A DNA stretch of 64,000 bases from Enoplolaimus lenunculus (lineage: Eukaryota; Nematoda; Enoplea; Enoplida; Thoracostomopsidae). The DNA is taken from assembly GCA_030248215.1 (NCBI GenBank), contig JASANG010003372.1:1-64000 (forward strand), in the 5' to 3' direction. A program made the position numbers and the translations under genes. Each line of letters starts with the position of its first letter. Positions within the stretch are counted from its first letter, which is position 1. The notes below the pieces were generated by a model. That model made no database searches. It saw only the letters and a program-made list of their open reading frames with translations, and was not told where the DNA came from. Below are positions 1 to 11,476 of the stretch, piece by piece.

Positions 1-178
1 AGTATTTACTTAAGACGTAAGTACTTAGCTTAACCAAAAACAAATAAATGATCCAATGGTTTAGAGTTTGCTTTAACTTAAGTACGCTTTTAGCAGTGGT
101 GAATTGGTTAAGTAAGTGCTTAACGCATACTTAAGGATGAAGTTGTAAGTAGGGTTTCAGAAACCCAGCCAATGTTAC
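1..178. repeat. Inverted-repeat element, family K (copy 1, left edge cut by window)
   Basis: Palindromic AT-rich sequence built around the words CTTAAGTACG and ACTTAAG and ending in GGGTTTCAGAAACCC. Related copies lie at 52,110-52,215 and 57,228-57,348 (opposite orientation). All three share a terminus with a CTGAAACCCTACTTAAG-like word and an internal AAAAGCGTAC word. No coding capacity; a non-autonomous DNA element is inferred. Confidence 0.6.
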
Positions 179-887
179 ACTTTATACGCACATATACCGG
201 GATAAGAAGGTATTGCAATGGACTGTGTGGCGTAATGGTAGCATGGGGTTCTTCTATTCGGCGTGGTTCTAAACGGCTAAAATTAGTTTTTACGACCATT
301 TAGTTTCAACAAGGAGTTCCGGCAGCATACAACATCATAGATGTGCGTTTATATGAAATATTGTTCGTTTGACATAAGTCATAACCAATTAAAATGTATC
401 AATATCAAATATTATTTATGAATTAATAAATTTTCACAAGCCAAACTTTCACGTACACACAGAAATACTAAACAAAGGAGTGTCTTACGGTTATATAGGC
501 AAAATGTGATGGGAAAACTTTGAATTTTTAAATAGAAAATATTATTCTAGAAAACAGTTTACGAAAAAACAAATTTTTGTCCAAATAATGTCATATCGAT
601 TTCGCCAAGCCATATTCTCAAATGTGTGCAGCATCATTGTCAGTTGGCATCGCCAAGCACTTTTTAATACTGTTTATTTACGGTGCAAGTTATCATTTGT
701 TAGCATTCCGAAGTGCAATATTTACGCGCAGTCTTGACAGTTGTGAAAAACTCGATTTTTTATGTCCTGATGTACTAAAGAACAATATTCGAGCCAAAAT
801 ATTTAAGCAGATTATTCGGTAAATTACATACCATTCGACGTTGCGAAAAACAATTGAGTTGAATGCTGGTAAATGTTGCAATAATCT
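179..887. other. Gene-free stretch
   Basis: No gene seen. It holds a single end of the family-B element (TATTCTCAAATGTGTGCAGC, near 611-630). A short tRNA-like word (TGGCGTAATGGTAGCA, about 229-244) is present without a convincing B box. Confidence 0.5.
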
Positions 888-1065
888 GGCCAATGTATAA
901 AACCGTACCGTAAACAGTAGTAGAAGCATCTTCTTAAGCTTAACGCTAATCCTAAGCCTAAGCCTATTAAGCCTTGGTCTAGGCAAAAAAATTGTCTTTA
1001 CCTCAGTCTCACTCCATGAAGTGCCGCAGGAAAACGTTACGCCCCTGATTTTTTTTACGTGGGCC
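888..1065. mobile_element. TTAGGC-bearing MITE (family C)
   Basis: Begins GGCCAATGTATAAAACC and ends ACGTGGGCC, the two inverted ends of the family. Inside is a short GCCTAA array followed by the conserved AAAAAATTGTCT word. The flanks were not matched as a target duplication. Confidence 0.75.
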
Positions 1066-1904
1066 ACATTATCGAATAATTGGTTCACGGGTTATGCGCA
1101 AATAACTGGTTTGGCGCACTCCAGAGGATTGGTTGAGACACTGACTGCCCCAAATTCCGAAAATATAGAACTCAAGAATTGTTGATATGTGATGTTTGAA
1201 AACACTAAAATACTTTTTGCAGGGCATGCAGGTTATAAACGGATAGTAAAAATAACGGAAACGGAAACGAAAATTGATAGTGAAAACGGAAGCGGCAAAC
1301 GGTTATTTTTATGAAGGTTTAAAGAAGTTTTGTTTTTCTGCCGACACAACAGACGAGTACAAATATTTATTTATTTACTTAGACATAGGATTAAGCTTAT
1401 AGGAATATGCGTACACTACTGTCACGGCCCTGTGCTATACGTTAATCCTGTTTTGTATCAAACCCTGCGTCGAGGTGAAAAGTGTCTGAGATCTTGTACC
1501 CGTTCGCTAGTTTGACAACTTTTTACTTGTTGATGGCAACTGGTACAGACAGACGTTTAAGAATATGGTCACAAGTTTTAAGTGTTTTTATAAACATTTG
1601 TTGCATTTTGAAATTTTTTTTTCGTAAATATTAATTTTTGTAATTTTTGTTTCAGTTTTAAACAGCTAAAAACTAACCTGTAATCGGAGTTAATTTTATT
1701 AATATTACAAACTGAGTCACACAGTTGACTTTTTTGCTTGTTTCTAAGAGTTTAAGGATTTTGAGTCACACTACTGTGTCAAATCATTTTTAGTGTTGCA
1801 TTTAAACTGTTTTTAACATTCATATACTATAAATTCTAATGCTCCAGAAACGTGTTTCAAAGAAGTAGCCGACGTCACGAAGTGCATGGAAAACAATACT
1901 AACT
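1066..1904. other. Gene-free stretch
   Basis: No convincing exon, RNA gene or known repeat was seen. Short open frames here lack splice sites or recognisable motifs. Near 1,700-1,790 the words GAGTCACAC and ACAGTTGACT resemble scraps of the family-P palindrome. Confidence 0.4.
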
Positions 1905-2115
1905 TTATGGTGGCGCTATACTTCTGATGATGTCCGGCGCTGTCCGTCAACGTCATTCACCTTGCGGTATCGTACGCAAACTACTCACGTACGATACCGA
2001 TTGGCCGACGGACGGTGACGCTCGACGCCGGCCGACGACGGACGGTGACGCACGACGCCGGCCGATGCCGGTGGCGACGGACGGCGCCGCACAACAAGTG
2101 TCGCGCCATCCTTAG
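1905..2115. mobile_element. CpG-rich inverted-repeat element (family G)
   Basis: About 200 bp of GC- and CpG-rich sequence in AT-rich surroundings. The left end (GGTGGCGCTATACTT) and the reverse complement of the right end (AAGGATGGCGCGACACTT) match the family terminus TTAGGGTTGCGCTATACTT. The inside has tandem ACGGACGGTGACGC-type words. Relatives lie at 44,941-45,185, 50,446-50,627 and 59,777-59,985. Confidence 0.65.
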
Positions 2116-2383
2116 CTCCTCTGATCAAGGGCCAAACTTTTGATGTCGACGTTCTTTAATCAAAGAGTTTCTTGCAACTGAGCCTTCTCTTCAACTGAAC
2201 TGTACGTTGCTGAATATTAGTTTTCGCATGGCAGTCTACCTGAACCCGTTGGATTCGAATTTTAATAGGAATTTTGTGCCAAAACTACAGAACGCTTTGA
2301 GTGTTCTTAATTAAGGTGTACTTTTAAAGCTAAAATAGCTGTTGACGACGGCAAAAGCGTTCACTTCGTGTTATAGAATTTTT

Positions 2384-2614
2384 GGCTCGTGTTACTTTTG
2401 GGGCCGTCCCGGTTTCTGGTGAGAATATAAAAGAGTAGGCTTACATTTTAGACTACATTTTTTGCATAGGCTTAGGCTTAGGCTTAGGAATACGCTTTTG
2501 CAAAGCTTAGGCCTAGGCTTAGGCTTAGGAATACGCTTTTGCAAAGCTTAGACTTAGGCTTATGCTTAGGAATACGCTGCATCTACTGTTACTGCCCTAA
2601 AAGTAACATTGGCC
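2384..2614. mobile_element. TTAGGC-bearing MITE (family C)
   Basis: Left end GGCTCGTGTTACTTTTGGGG and right end CCCTAAAAGTAACATTGGCC are inverted repeats. The TTAGGC region contains an internal duplication of about 48 bp ending in the repeated word GAATACGCTTTTGCAAAGC. Confidence 0.8.
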
Positions 2615-2886
2615 GAATTTTTACATGCAGATAATCATTAGAGAGAGAAGTTTATTTTTGAAGCTGGTCTTCAGAATTACTTTTCAGGCGTATAAAACGT
2701 CACTCAGATGGAGTCAATTCAATGTTTGGCTTAGACAAAGTCCTGTCGGGCTTCTGTGGATTGAAACCGTTGGAAGCGGACTTGCGTTAAACCCTGTTTA
2801 AAATTGATTGCAACGCCGATGTAAAAGTTTGAAAGGTAAATCTAAAACAAATAAATTGAATACCCTGGTAATAATTCTTTTCGTTA

Positions 2887-3132
2887 CACTCAAAATAATA
2901 TTTGTGATATTTAACAAAAATTCCTTACATTTGAGAAATATGATTATCAAGGTGCACATGAAAAGTATTTCTGTCATAACAGAAATGTTTTCAAAAAACG
3001 TTTTGAAATAAAGTCTGAAAATAAACGTTTTCCAGTTATTTTTAGAAAAATTGTCTTAAATATCAGCAAAACGTTTCCGATTTGCCACAGAAAACACTTT
3101 TCTGAATAAATTCAGAAGTACTTTTTTGTGTG
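2887..3132. mobile_element. TA-flanked foldback element (family D)
   Basis: Starts CACTCAAAATAATATTT and ends TTTTTTGTGTG, flanked by TA on both sides. It centres on the palindrome TTTCTGTCATAACAGAAA. A close copy is at 41,883-42,128 and a diverged inverted copy at about 47,396-47,680. The TA flanks suggest a Tc1/mariner-type non-autonomous element (inference). Confidence 0.7.
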
Positions 3133-3134
3133 TA

Positions 3135-6100
3135 CATTATTATTGTTTGAACACATGGCTTATATTTGTTTTCAGTTAGAACATACAACGTGAGAGCTAA
3201 TTTAATGACCAATGGTTAACTCGAAGGCCCCCTAATAATGTTTGGAAAGCTGCTGTGTATGCTAGTTTTGTCAATTTTACGCGTTAATGTATTATCTGTT
3301 TCGTTTTGGAAATTTTGAAATTGCTATTACCAGCGGTGCATATATGGTCAAGTGTACAGAATAGATCACTCTAAAGTTTCTGGAAATCCTCAAAAAAGAA
3401 GTTTTACACGCTGTAGAATAAGAATAACCCGCAGAGGTAAAAAATACTTCTCGTTCGTTATGTTCGAAGGCGAAAAAGCTTTCAAACGTTGTTATTTCTG
3501 ATTGAAATGAGTTCTTGGCCAAGTCCCTGGTTCTTGTTAAATTAAATCCGAATTTTGCTCAATTTTCAAATGTTTGTAGCACGTATTGCCAGCTGGTGAT
3601 AGATCTGCCTTGTTGCTATGTGGGCTTTAATCCATAGCTGTGGCCGTTGGCTTGTTTCAGGCCATATTTACTAACAGTAACAGTGTATGATACTCTTTAA
3701 CAAGAATATGCAACTGAGTCCATTCTGTGTAGAAAAAATGTACGCAGAGCGCGTTACATTTTCAGGCTAGCTCTCGCCTTATTCAGGAGGTCAAAATTTA
3801 TAGAGCCTAAAATTCATACACAGTCGTATACACTGAAAACGGGTCAACTTAATATTTTTAACAAAATTTAACGTGTAAAATGAATGTAAAATAGATTCTT
3901 TCCCAAGGTGAAGGGGGCGAGACAAAAGCAAAACGATTGATGTTACATTTTGTACCACGCACAACCTAGCAAGTTGCACATTTTTGTGTGATCATCGGCT
4001 CTTACTAAACAGCAATGTCGAATACTTTACATCCCAGGAAGAATTTTAGAAACATACGGCAAGGCAGGTTCCGTAAAAAAATTTTTTAAATCTTGATAAT
4101 TTACTCAAAAAGCACTGTTTTACACCTTACTAAGCGTATAAATTTAACATTGTTTTCTCATATTTTATTGCTGTTTTCTGTTCGAAACTAAATTGTCTGA
4201 GCTCAAACGGACACAACAATTGTGTATAACATAGTTTTTACACTCAAATATTTAAGTTTGAAATCTGCGGTTGAAAAGTTTAGAAAAAGTTTAGACATTC
4301 TTGTGTGTAAGTTTCTATTCGTTTTGTTAATTTTCCCGTGGCCTCTCAGGATTGGCTATGCGGTTGCGCAATATTTCGTCATGTTTAAACTGTATTTTAT
4401 TGCTCTTAAATCTTGAGGTATTAATAATAGATATTGCAAAATTTTTAGAGTTTAATGTCGTTGGTACGCATCTTGTATTCGGTAGTCCGCTGTATATTGT
4501 AGGTGGCTTGATCCTTCATCTTATGTTAAATTTGACAGTGAGTGACGTGCTGAGAAATTACTATCGGTAATGTTAAAGCTAAACGTTAGGCTTCATTCAA
4601 GCAAAATATGCAGGCCGCGAATCCGCTTATCTTCACATCCGCGCTTAGTCCAGGCACCAGATGTTACGAGATAAATTGCCGACATTGGGCTAAGCACGAT
4701 CGACGGCCATAACCAACAGATGCAGCCAGAAGTCTGCTTCCAGCTATGTCCTGTGTTGCATGTCCGCAAATACGGTCGGCAGCGAGGTGGCGTTGTCCCC
4801 TGTAGTTGCAGACCTGCAACACAGGCAACAGTGTGCGATCTGAGAACAGCTTCACGCCCGTTGGCCGAAAATTTGTTCAATAGAATTCAAACAATTCTAT
4901 TTCAGGAAATTTCTTCTTGTTCACTTCCGTGACAATGTCCTTCCGTGGATGCGGGATTGTCGTTCTGTGGTAGAATTTTTGCCGAAAATTCCGACATTTT
5001 AGTAGCAGAAATTATCATAATTAGAAACTAAACTGACGTCATTTTCTCACTAACGAATACCGTAATGACGTGTACAACTGTTTATATAGTCATATTTTTC
5101 TATATTTTTTTGCAAATTTTTATTTATTGTTTATTTGTTTTTATCAATCACAGATTTTAAAAGTCATAATTATTGTAATTTTTTTTGAGAATTTTTCTTT
5201 TAAAACTGATGTAATTTTATACGTTAATTGAAATCTATCGTACGCTTCACAGTTGTTTGTCATTTTAATCGCATTTCTTATTTTTCGATTAACTATCGGA
5301 ATAAAAGAAGGGAATTGATATTTACTTTGCCTCTTCAGTGGGTAAACCTCTGCCATTCGGTTGCAGACTGTTATGCGCTATATACACGTCGCAAGCCGTC
5401 GGACGCTGCCGCGCGCTGCCGCACGCCGCAGCACGGTAAAAAATTTTGTCGCACGCCACCGCTCCGAGAACTCGGGATTTCAGGAGATTGAGATATTACT
5501 CGGGAAACTGGGATTCTGGAGGTTTGGATATTACTCGGGAAACTGAGATTTTTTGAAATTCGGCGCACCGTCGTTTTTGCGGCACTGACGAACGTGCCAG
5601 GAACGTTCCGGGAGTGGGAACCGGGGTGCCGCCACTAGCGCATCCAGAGGGGGTGGCGTACGCCAACGTAGGAAATTTTTTACCAAAAACGGTAAGGCCC
5701 CCCTTTAAGGCTTTCCAAACCTTACAATTTTTACCCTCATATTTTGCGTTTCATAACGTTTGCCATCCAGCCGGCCCCCCGCCAGAGACTTTTGGATCCG
5801 CCTCTAGGTGCCGCGGCTCAGTCGATTGGAGTTAATACGCGCGTCATATAAATAAACACTTAAATACAAAAATTACGCCTGGCTTCTCGCTCGCAGTCTT
5901 TCACTGATCAAATTTCGAAAAATTCTGAATGCGACACTGTTCGAAGGAACTCAACGAAGTTACATTGCCCAACTTGACCAGCTAAATCCAACGCTTTGGT
6001 AAAACTAAACTTTGAGTCTGTACGTAATCCTACGCCTAAATCTAAACGTGAGCCTATTTTATTACTTTTAGTCATTATATGTGTGCGGGAAACTATTTAA

Positions 6101-7230
6101 GTGAAAGTAAACTAGTACCTAAATGGCGCTGACCAGATTGACAGACACATTACGCTCAAAACACACTAAATTTAAACTATTTATGACGTTTCTATTTCAT
6201 AACGCCGCCGAGTGTCTCATGTTCACTCCTGTGCCTGTCTCTAATATATTTCTATTCTCAACCTCTCACAAAATGCAAACATAAAACTGATTGCTTTTTT
6301 ATTGCAGTGATGAATAAATATTTTTTATCAGACAATTGACAAGTTTTATACACACAAATATGACATAGTTTAGTCGTAGTCAAAGGCGGAGCTATGGATT
6401 TCATTTCGGGAGACAATAACTTCAAGTACAGATTGTTGCGAGCTCGCCGATCGGTGTTTACCCCTGAATGGTACTTGGTTAATTTTTGAATCCGGCAAAA
6501 GTACCTATTTTTAACAGACACCCCTCAATTTCGAGGCGTCAATATTCTGCTACCCCCGCATCTTGAAATTGTTACTAGCTGGGGACCTCCAAACGTTTTA
6601 GAGGGGGGCAGACTGAAATTTGCCTAACAGAATTTTCCCGATGTTGTAAGCTGTTAGGCGAATAAATGCGTAGCAGGGGCGGCGATACTCTCGTCCCTTC
6701 TGTAAACACGGTACTATGCTCTGAAACTCCCGAATGTTGCAGTTGCAGCAGCAGGTTCGTAGGGTAGCTCACTTTGTTAGGGGGGGGGGCTGAAAATTTA
6801 TCAAGAGAATAAATACATAGGCTTGCGTTGACATAAGTAAATTTTAAATTTTTCTAGGGGGGCTAAAATTCTTTCAGGGGGCTGACTCCCCCAGACCCCC
6901 TTGGCTACGAGCTCGAGTAGTAGTTTAATAGTAAAATTGAGAGCTACACACAGAAAAACTTTACATGTCGACGTATAAAACTCAAAATAACGATTGAGAG
7001 ACTGATGTTTGCTTCTGTGTTGTTTTGGAAATTTTTTTATGTTAAAATTATTAGATTAAGGTATGTGTTTTTATAAACTGCCACCGCGGGAGGATGTTTA
7101 AACAAGCAGCCTCAGTTATGGATAAGCACGTGATTTTGATATTGGAAATTTTGGTGCCATAAAATCTGACCTGACCATTGTTACTTTGAGAGATGAATCC
7201 GTTTTTTCGCGGGACTATAATTAGTAAGGG
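3135..7230. other. Gene-free stretch with repeat scraps
   Basis: No gene recognised. 3,705-3,900 is a diverged copy of a sequence also at about 58,900-59,095 (shared word GGAGGTCAAAATTT). 4,605-4,880 is GC-richer and includes an imperfect inverted repeat (CTGTGTTGCA near 4,751, TGCAACACAG near 4,815). 5,370-5,465 is a partial CpG-rich family-G piece. 6,390-6,910 contains G-rich transposon debris of the kind ending CCCCCTTGGCTACGAG, also seen near 22,260 and 62,510. Confidence 0.45.
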
Positions 7231-7245
7231 TTGCACTAAACTTTT

Positions 7246-7543
7246 GGCCCATGTATAGAACAGGGCCGGAACAGTAGTATAAGCATATCCATAAGCCTAA
7301 GCGTATGGATGAACCTATTCCTAAGCCTAAGCCTAAGCAAAAAAATAGTCTAAAGCTTAAACTGACTCGTGACGGATGGCAATGGATGGCGCCGTACGAC
7401 AAATACAGCGCAACTCTAAGCATAAGCTTTAACCTAATTTCTTATTGCTTAAATTTAAACTTAATCTTATGCTTGAGCTTAGGCGTAGGCGTAGTCTTTG
7501 GAATATGTTTATACTACTGTTACACCAAAGTAACACTGGCCGT
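7246..7543. mobile_element. Composite TTAGGC MITE (family C) tangled with a family-G piece
   Basis: Outer ends are GGCCCATGTATAGAACAGGG on the left and AAGTAACACTGGCC on the right, so one end is of the TATAGAACAG type and the other of the TTACTTT type. Near the middle, 7,370-7,424 is a family-G end (CAGCGCAACTCTAA). The other family-G end (TAAGGGTTGCACTA) lies just outside at about 7,224-7,238, so the two elements interrupt each other. Confidence 0.6.
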
Positions 7544-7546
7544 TTG

Positions 7547-8287
7547 ACTAGTACAAACAACAGGACCAGGAAATGTTCAGTTCTACGTCATCAAAGTTAT
7601 TCACCATAATTTGTTTCAAATTTGTCCAGACGTCAGAATCTGTTCAATATCCAACTAATTGTAAATAATATTAACGTTTGGTTTCGGATCAACAAAATTC
7701 TGTTGGAACAGCCGCGAAATATTTATTATAGTGAAAAAACTCGCAAGCGAAGCGAGCGAGAAACCAAACATAAATATTAATACTGAATTTTTAACACAAA
7801 ATCTTGAGTTTTATTCCTGTTGGAGGGGCGAAAAAAATTTTTCTTAAAATACGACCTTAGTCTAAAATTTGTTTGCTTTCATTGATATGAGTAAAGACTT
7901 AGAATGAGTTGTAACCTAATTCTGGTTGTGATATTCAGACGCAGATCATGAACAGAAATGTTTAAATGCCACTTGGTAGTTTCAACTGGTTTCTGCAACG
8001 AACGTGAATTTCGGTCCCGACAGAAATGTTTTTTATTTACTTTACATGGGTCGGGAAGCTTATTACTTTTATATATTTCAGCGATTTAAATCATATCCGC
8101 CCTATGACGGTCATATATCATACATTGTATGCGTCACTCGATTCTGTCAAATTGAATCTATTCAAACTCAACACGGTGACTTAACAAAATAACAAAATAA
8201 ACAAAATTAATAAACAAAACAAACAAAATAAATAATTTCAACTTAAGTTCAAAATAAAGAAACACAGGAACGCGGATTGAAACCGAA
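7547..8287. other. Upstream region of the LAPTM-like gene
   Basis: No gene recognised. A short AT-rich stretch at 7,738-7,768 carries the word GCAAGCGAAGCGAGCGAG, and similar words recur near 20,115 and 60,617. 8,186-8,226 is low-complexity ACAAAATAA. Any promoter of the gene at 8,288 would lie here, but no TATA box or other site can be picked out with confidence. Confidence 0.4.
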
Positions 8288-9661
8288 ATGAAGTCAAACA
8301 TTAAAACGAGTAAACGATTAAAACAAGAGACGTCGACTGATGCCGATATGGTTGTCATGGAAACTGAATGGGATGCAAACGCCGATGAGTACAGGTAATC
8401 TCAATGTTGGTTTTAGTCATTTCTGAATGCATCGGCCGATGAGCAGCGTGCCGTGCCACAGCTGCTCGGGGCCAGCAGAGGTGAAGATCTTAGATTGTTT
8501 GGTTTTGTGGAAACCATTCAGCGGTTGACGCAGCTAAAGTCTTATGTCTGATTTTAGTGTAAAAAGCGATTTTTGGTTAAGTTTTGTAAACCATGACTTA
8601 AGTCGAAATTTATCCGCAATCGTTTATAGAGGGGCGTGCCTCGCGTGATGTAATTCTGCACTGATATACACGTTGGTAAAAATAAAATGCCCGCAGGTAA
8701 AGCTCTAGCCGGGTCAAAAGATCATTGCTCACCTACTCTGGGACCATATTCTCAAATGTGTTTAGCAACTCTCAGTTAGTGACAGGTATTCAAACTCACT
8801 AACTATTGCCATTGTAACGTCAAAATTGGCGCATGAGCACAGTACATCAAGTGCGTCAAATGTGCTGAATTTTAAGCCTCAGCATTCACTGGTTCGAAAG
8901 TTACAAGACCTGACACCAACTGATAATAGGTGATATACACATTTGAGAATCCGGGTCCTGTGACTTCAGTTTTTTAATGCATTTTCAGATGTCAATGCTG
9001 TGGTGCGTGCAAAACGTGTCACATTCAAATAGGATGTGTCGTAATTTGCATATTATTTATCATCTACGCCATCGCCAACATTATCAACGCCGGCCTCCTT
9101 CTGGACGGACTCAAATCGTCGTCAGGGCACACACCCGGGCCACCCACAATGCCCGCTGTTCAAGGGACAGTTGCGTATTCGTCTATCTTGTTCATTGCAT
9201 ACCCTCTGTCAGTAATTGTGACTGCTTTTGGTGTTTTCGGTGCGATAGTGCTAATTCGTCCAAAATGGGTTCTTCCTTATATAGCAGTGTTAGCTTTAGG
9301 GCTTGTGGTATGTGCTATCGCTTCAATCATGAACATATTATCAGTTACTGGAACCATCAAAAGCCCAGCGTGGCCTTCCGTCAAACAAAATGTGAAATTT
9401 CAGCGGAAAATTTTTGGTCCTCTCGCGGCCAGTATGGAACAAAATAGCGGATCCGGAGTCGCAGCTGCAAGCTGGAGTTATGTCGCTGGATTTTTGCTAA
9501 TTGCAGCGTTTGTAGTGTACTGTATATACATGCATTTGAAGCTGTATCGATATTTACAGTGCAAACAAACGTACCGAAGGCTTAAAAATATAGCATCGCC
9601 TGCAGTGTCGTTCAGAAAACAAACGGACACCGCTCAGCGGCAGCGAATTGAAGATTTTTAA
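8288..9661 (+). CDS. Four-helix membrane protein, LAPTM-like, two exons
   Basis: Exon 1 is 8,288-8,394 (ATG to AG, then gtaatc) and exon 2 is 8,989-9,661 (after attttcag, stop TAA). The phase-2 intron joins them into 259 residues. A charged N-terminal tail of about 36 residues precedes a cysteine cluster (RCQCCGACKTCH) that runs into the first helix (IGCVVICILFIIYAIAN). Helix 2 is around AYSSILFIAYPLSV, helix 3 around LPYIAVLALGLVVCA and helix 4 around YVAGFLLIAAFVVYCIY, followed by a basic tail. Four helices with a Cys-rich, His-containing entry to helix 1 resemble lysosomal LAPTM4/5 proteins; that family call is by eye and tentative. No PPxY motif was seen in the tail. The intron carries a complete family-B element. 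Start chosen as the first ATG in frame before the donor. Confidence 0.8.
8741..8958. mobile_element. MITE with TATTCTCAAATGTG ends (family B), in an intron
   Basis: Left end GGACCATATTCTCAAATGTG and right end CACATTTGAGAATCCGGGTCC are inverted repeats. Internal words (CAGTTAGTGACAGG, CAACTGATAATAGG) are themselves inverted. The right edge stops 30 nt before the splice acceptor of the LAPTM-like gene. Other complete copies: 19,405-19,625, 45,888-46,112, 60,072-60,240 and 61,606-61,822. Confidence 0.85.
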
Positions 9662-9747
9662 AATGCGGGCGGTTCAAAGGATCTTAACAAACGCAGCAGT
9701 TGGTTTCTGGAACCAAAAACGCCCATGCATGCAATGATTAGAATAAT

Positions 9748-9966
9748 GGCTCAATGTATAGAACAAGGCCGTAACAGTAGCATAAGCATATTTTTAAGCC
9801 TAAACCTATTAGCCTAAACCAAAGCCTAAGCGTAAGAATGAGCTTATATGTAAGTCTACGCCTAAACTTAAACCTAAACCTAACCAAAAAAATAGTCTAA
9901 ATCTTAAGTTTAAAATACTCTATTGCAGCCCCACAGAAAAACGTCTCCCCTGATCTTTGTATGAGT
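9748..9966. mobile_element. TTAGGC-bearing MITE (family C)
   Basis: Left end GGCTCAATGTATAGAACAAGG and right end CCCCTGATCTTTGTATGAGTC, with degenerate GCCTAA arrays and the conserved AAAAAAATAGTCTAAA word between them. It lies 86 bp downstream of the LAPTM-like stop codon, so it is probably in or next to the 3' untranslated region. Confidence 0.75.
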
Positions 9967-10137
9967 CGAATAATGAAATAGGCTGAGGCCTTGGGTTTAG
10001 AAGTCGAAGGCTCTACTTGAAAGCTGAACTGTTTTGCCTTTGATCAAATTAATCATAGAGTGGGGGGGAGAAAAATATGAAGTTTCAAGCATTTCAAAAT
10101 GTAAATGTTTTATTTTTATCTGTGATATACACTGCTT

Positions 10138-10511
10138 GGCACATGTTTAGAACCGGGCCGGAACAGTAGTATATGTATTTTCCTAAGCCTAAGCCTAAGC
10201 ATAAGCCGGCCCATGTATTAAAGGTCAGGGGCGGAACATTTTCTGTGGGACTAGCATAGAATAAAGCTTATTAAGCTCTCGACTAATTTTTTGCTTGGCT
10301 TAGGCTTAGGCTTAAGCTTAGGCTTAGGAATAAACTCATTCTTACGCTTAGGCTTAGGCTTAGCCTAAGGCTTATGAATAAGCTTAATACTGTTCCGCCC
10401 CTGTTCTTTACATTGGCCGCCTAAGCCTAAGCAAAAAATTAGTCTAAAGCTTAAACTGACTCTATTACAGCCACTCCGGAAAACGACCCAGTCCTGTTTT
10501 AAACATGGGCC
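10138..10511. mobile_element. TTAGGC MITE (family C) split by another copy
   Basis: The outer copy starts GGCACATGTTTAGAACCGGG and ends TTTAAACATGGGCCC. Its GCCTAA array is interrupted by a complete second copy at 10,208-10,418. Outer array sequence (CCTAAGCATAAGC, then GCCTAAGCCTAAGC) resumes on either side. Confidence 0.8.
10208..10418. mobile_element. Younger TTAGGC MITE inserted inside the older one
   Basis: Complete 211-bp copy, GGCCCATGTATTAAAGGTCA to GTTCTTTACATTGGCC, with its TTAGGC array pointing opposite to the host copy. Nearly identical octamers (GCATAAGC and GCCTAAGC) flank it, consistent with an 8-bp target duplication made within the hexamer array. Confidence 0.8.
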
Positions 10512-10787
10512 CACTCCTTATTCTTGGTGTCCTATTTGTAGCGTAAATTCTTGAAGAAAATCCCATGTATTAAAAAATAGGTCCCAAACAAATACTGGGG
10601 GTTCGAGCTTTATGGTGCTTCTAAGCGACTACGCCTAACCGTTAGTCTTAGCCTAAGCCTAGGACTGCCGAAGAAAAATTCTGTTGTCGAACAAACACAC
10701 TTTCAAAGCGATTTTGAGCCATTCATCAGTGTTTTAACTAAGGAACAATATTGGTCGTATTTGAAATAATACAAGATAAATTCTAAC

Positions 10788-10845
10788 GGTGGAGTTGAAC
10801 CATGCACTCTGGGATGGGATACGTTTACTATCACCGCTGGACGAT
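10788..10845 (-). repeat. tRNA-derived SINE head
   Basis: On the minus strand a B-box-like GGTTCAACTCC (10,791-10,801) follows an A-box-like GTCCAGCGGTGATAGT (10,827-10,842) at tRNA-like spacing. A complete cloverleaf is not evident, so it is called a SINE head rather than a tRNA gene. Confidence 0.5.
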
Positions 10846-11291
10846 GAGTATTTAGCACTCGAGCACTAAAGGCCCACCTCGTCCTGCACAAAGTTGCTGC
10901 AAAATGTCACATTTGTATCGAGGTATTAAAAATGGTGGAGCCACATGCGAGTTTTAAATGAGGTTTTTGTGGCAAACCGTATAAAACATGATACTAAACC
11001 AGCGCATAAAGAGTTTGCTTTAAATCTAAATATGTCACTTAGAAATTTTAATATTGAAAATTACTTAGCTACTCACTAATTAGCATACCAAGGCCGGGTC
11101 AACCGTGTTTAGTTGCCTCTGACATGCGTTTTTATGTCTTTCTATTTCACTTAATGTATCATTGTATGTATTTATATGTAATATTAAAATAAACAATTCA
11201 ACTGAGAATTGCACGAATTCGAACGAATGTTTTGTTATAGTTTAACGAAATAAAAAATTTCAAAAAAACCTGAGCTTGGAACAAAACGTTA

Positions 11292-11476
11292 GGCCAATGT
11301 TACTATGAGGGGCGTAACAGTAGATTAAGCGTATTCCTAAGCCTAAGTGTAAGCCTAAGCGTTGCAAAAATGAGTTCCTAAGCCTAAGCCTAAGCAAAAC
11401 AATGTAATCTAGAATCTAAACATACTCTTTGATAGACCCACCAGAAACCTGAACGCCCCTTAAAGTAACATGGGCC
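11292..11476. mobile_element. TTAGGC-bearing MITE (family C)
   Basis: GGCCAATGTTACTATGAGGGG to AAAGTAACATGGGCC, with two GCCTAA blocks around GCGTTGCAAAAATGAG. Flanks AAACGTTA and AAACGTTG agree at seven of eight positions, as expected for an 8-bp target duplication. Confidence 0.85.

Noticed and set aside
8977-9447. 156-codon plus-strand frame starting at the ATG just inside exon 2 of the LAPTM-like gene
   Set aside because: It is in a different frame from the spliced protein and lacks the four helices; the frame joined to exon 1 is the convincing one.
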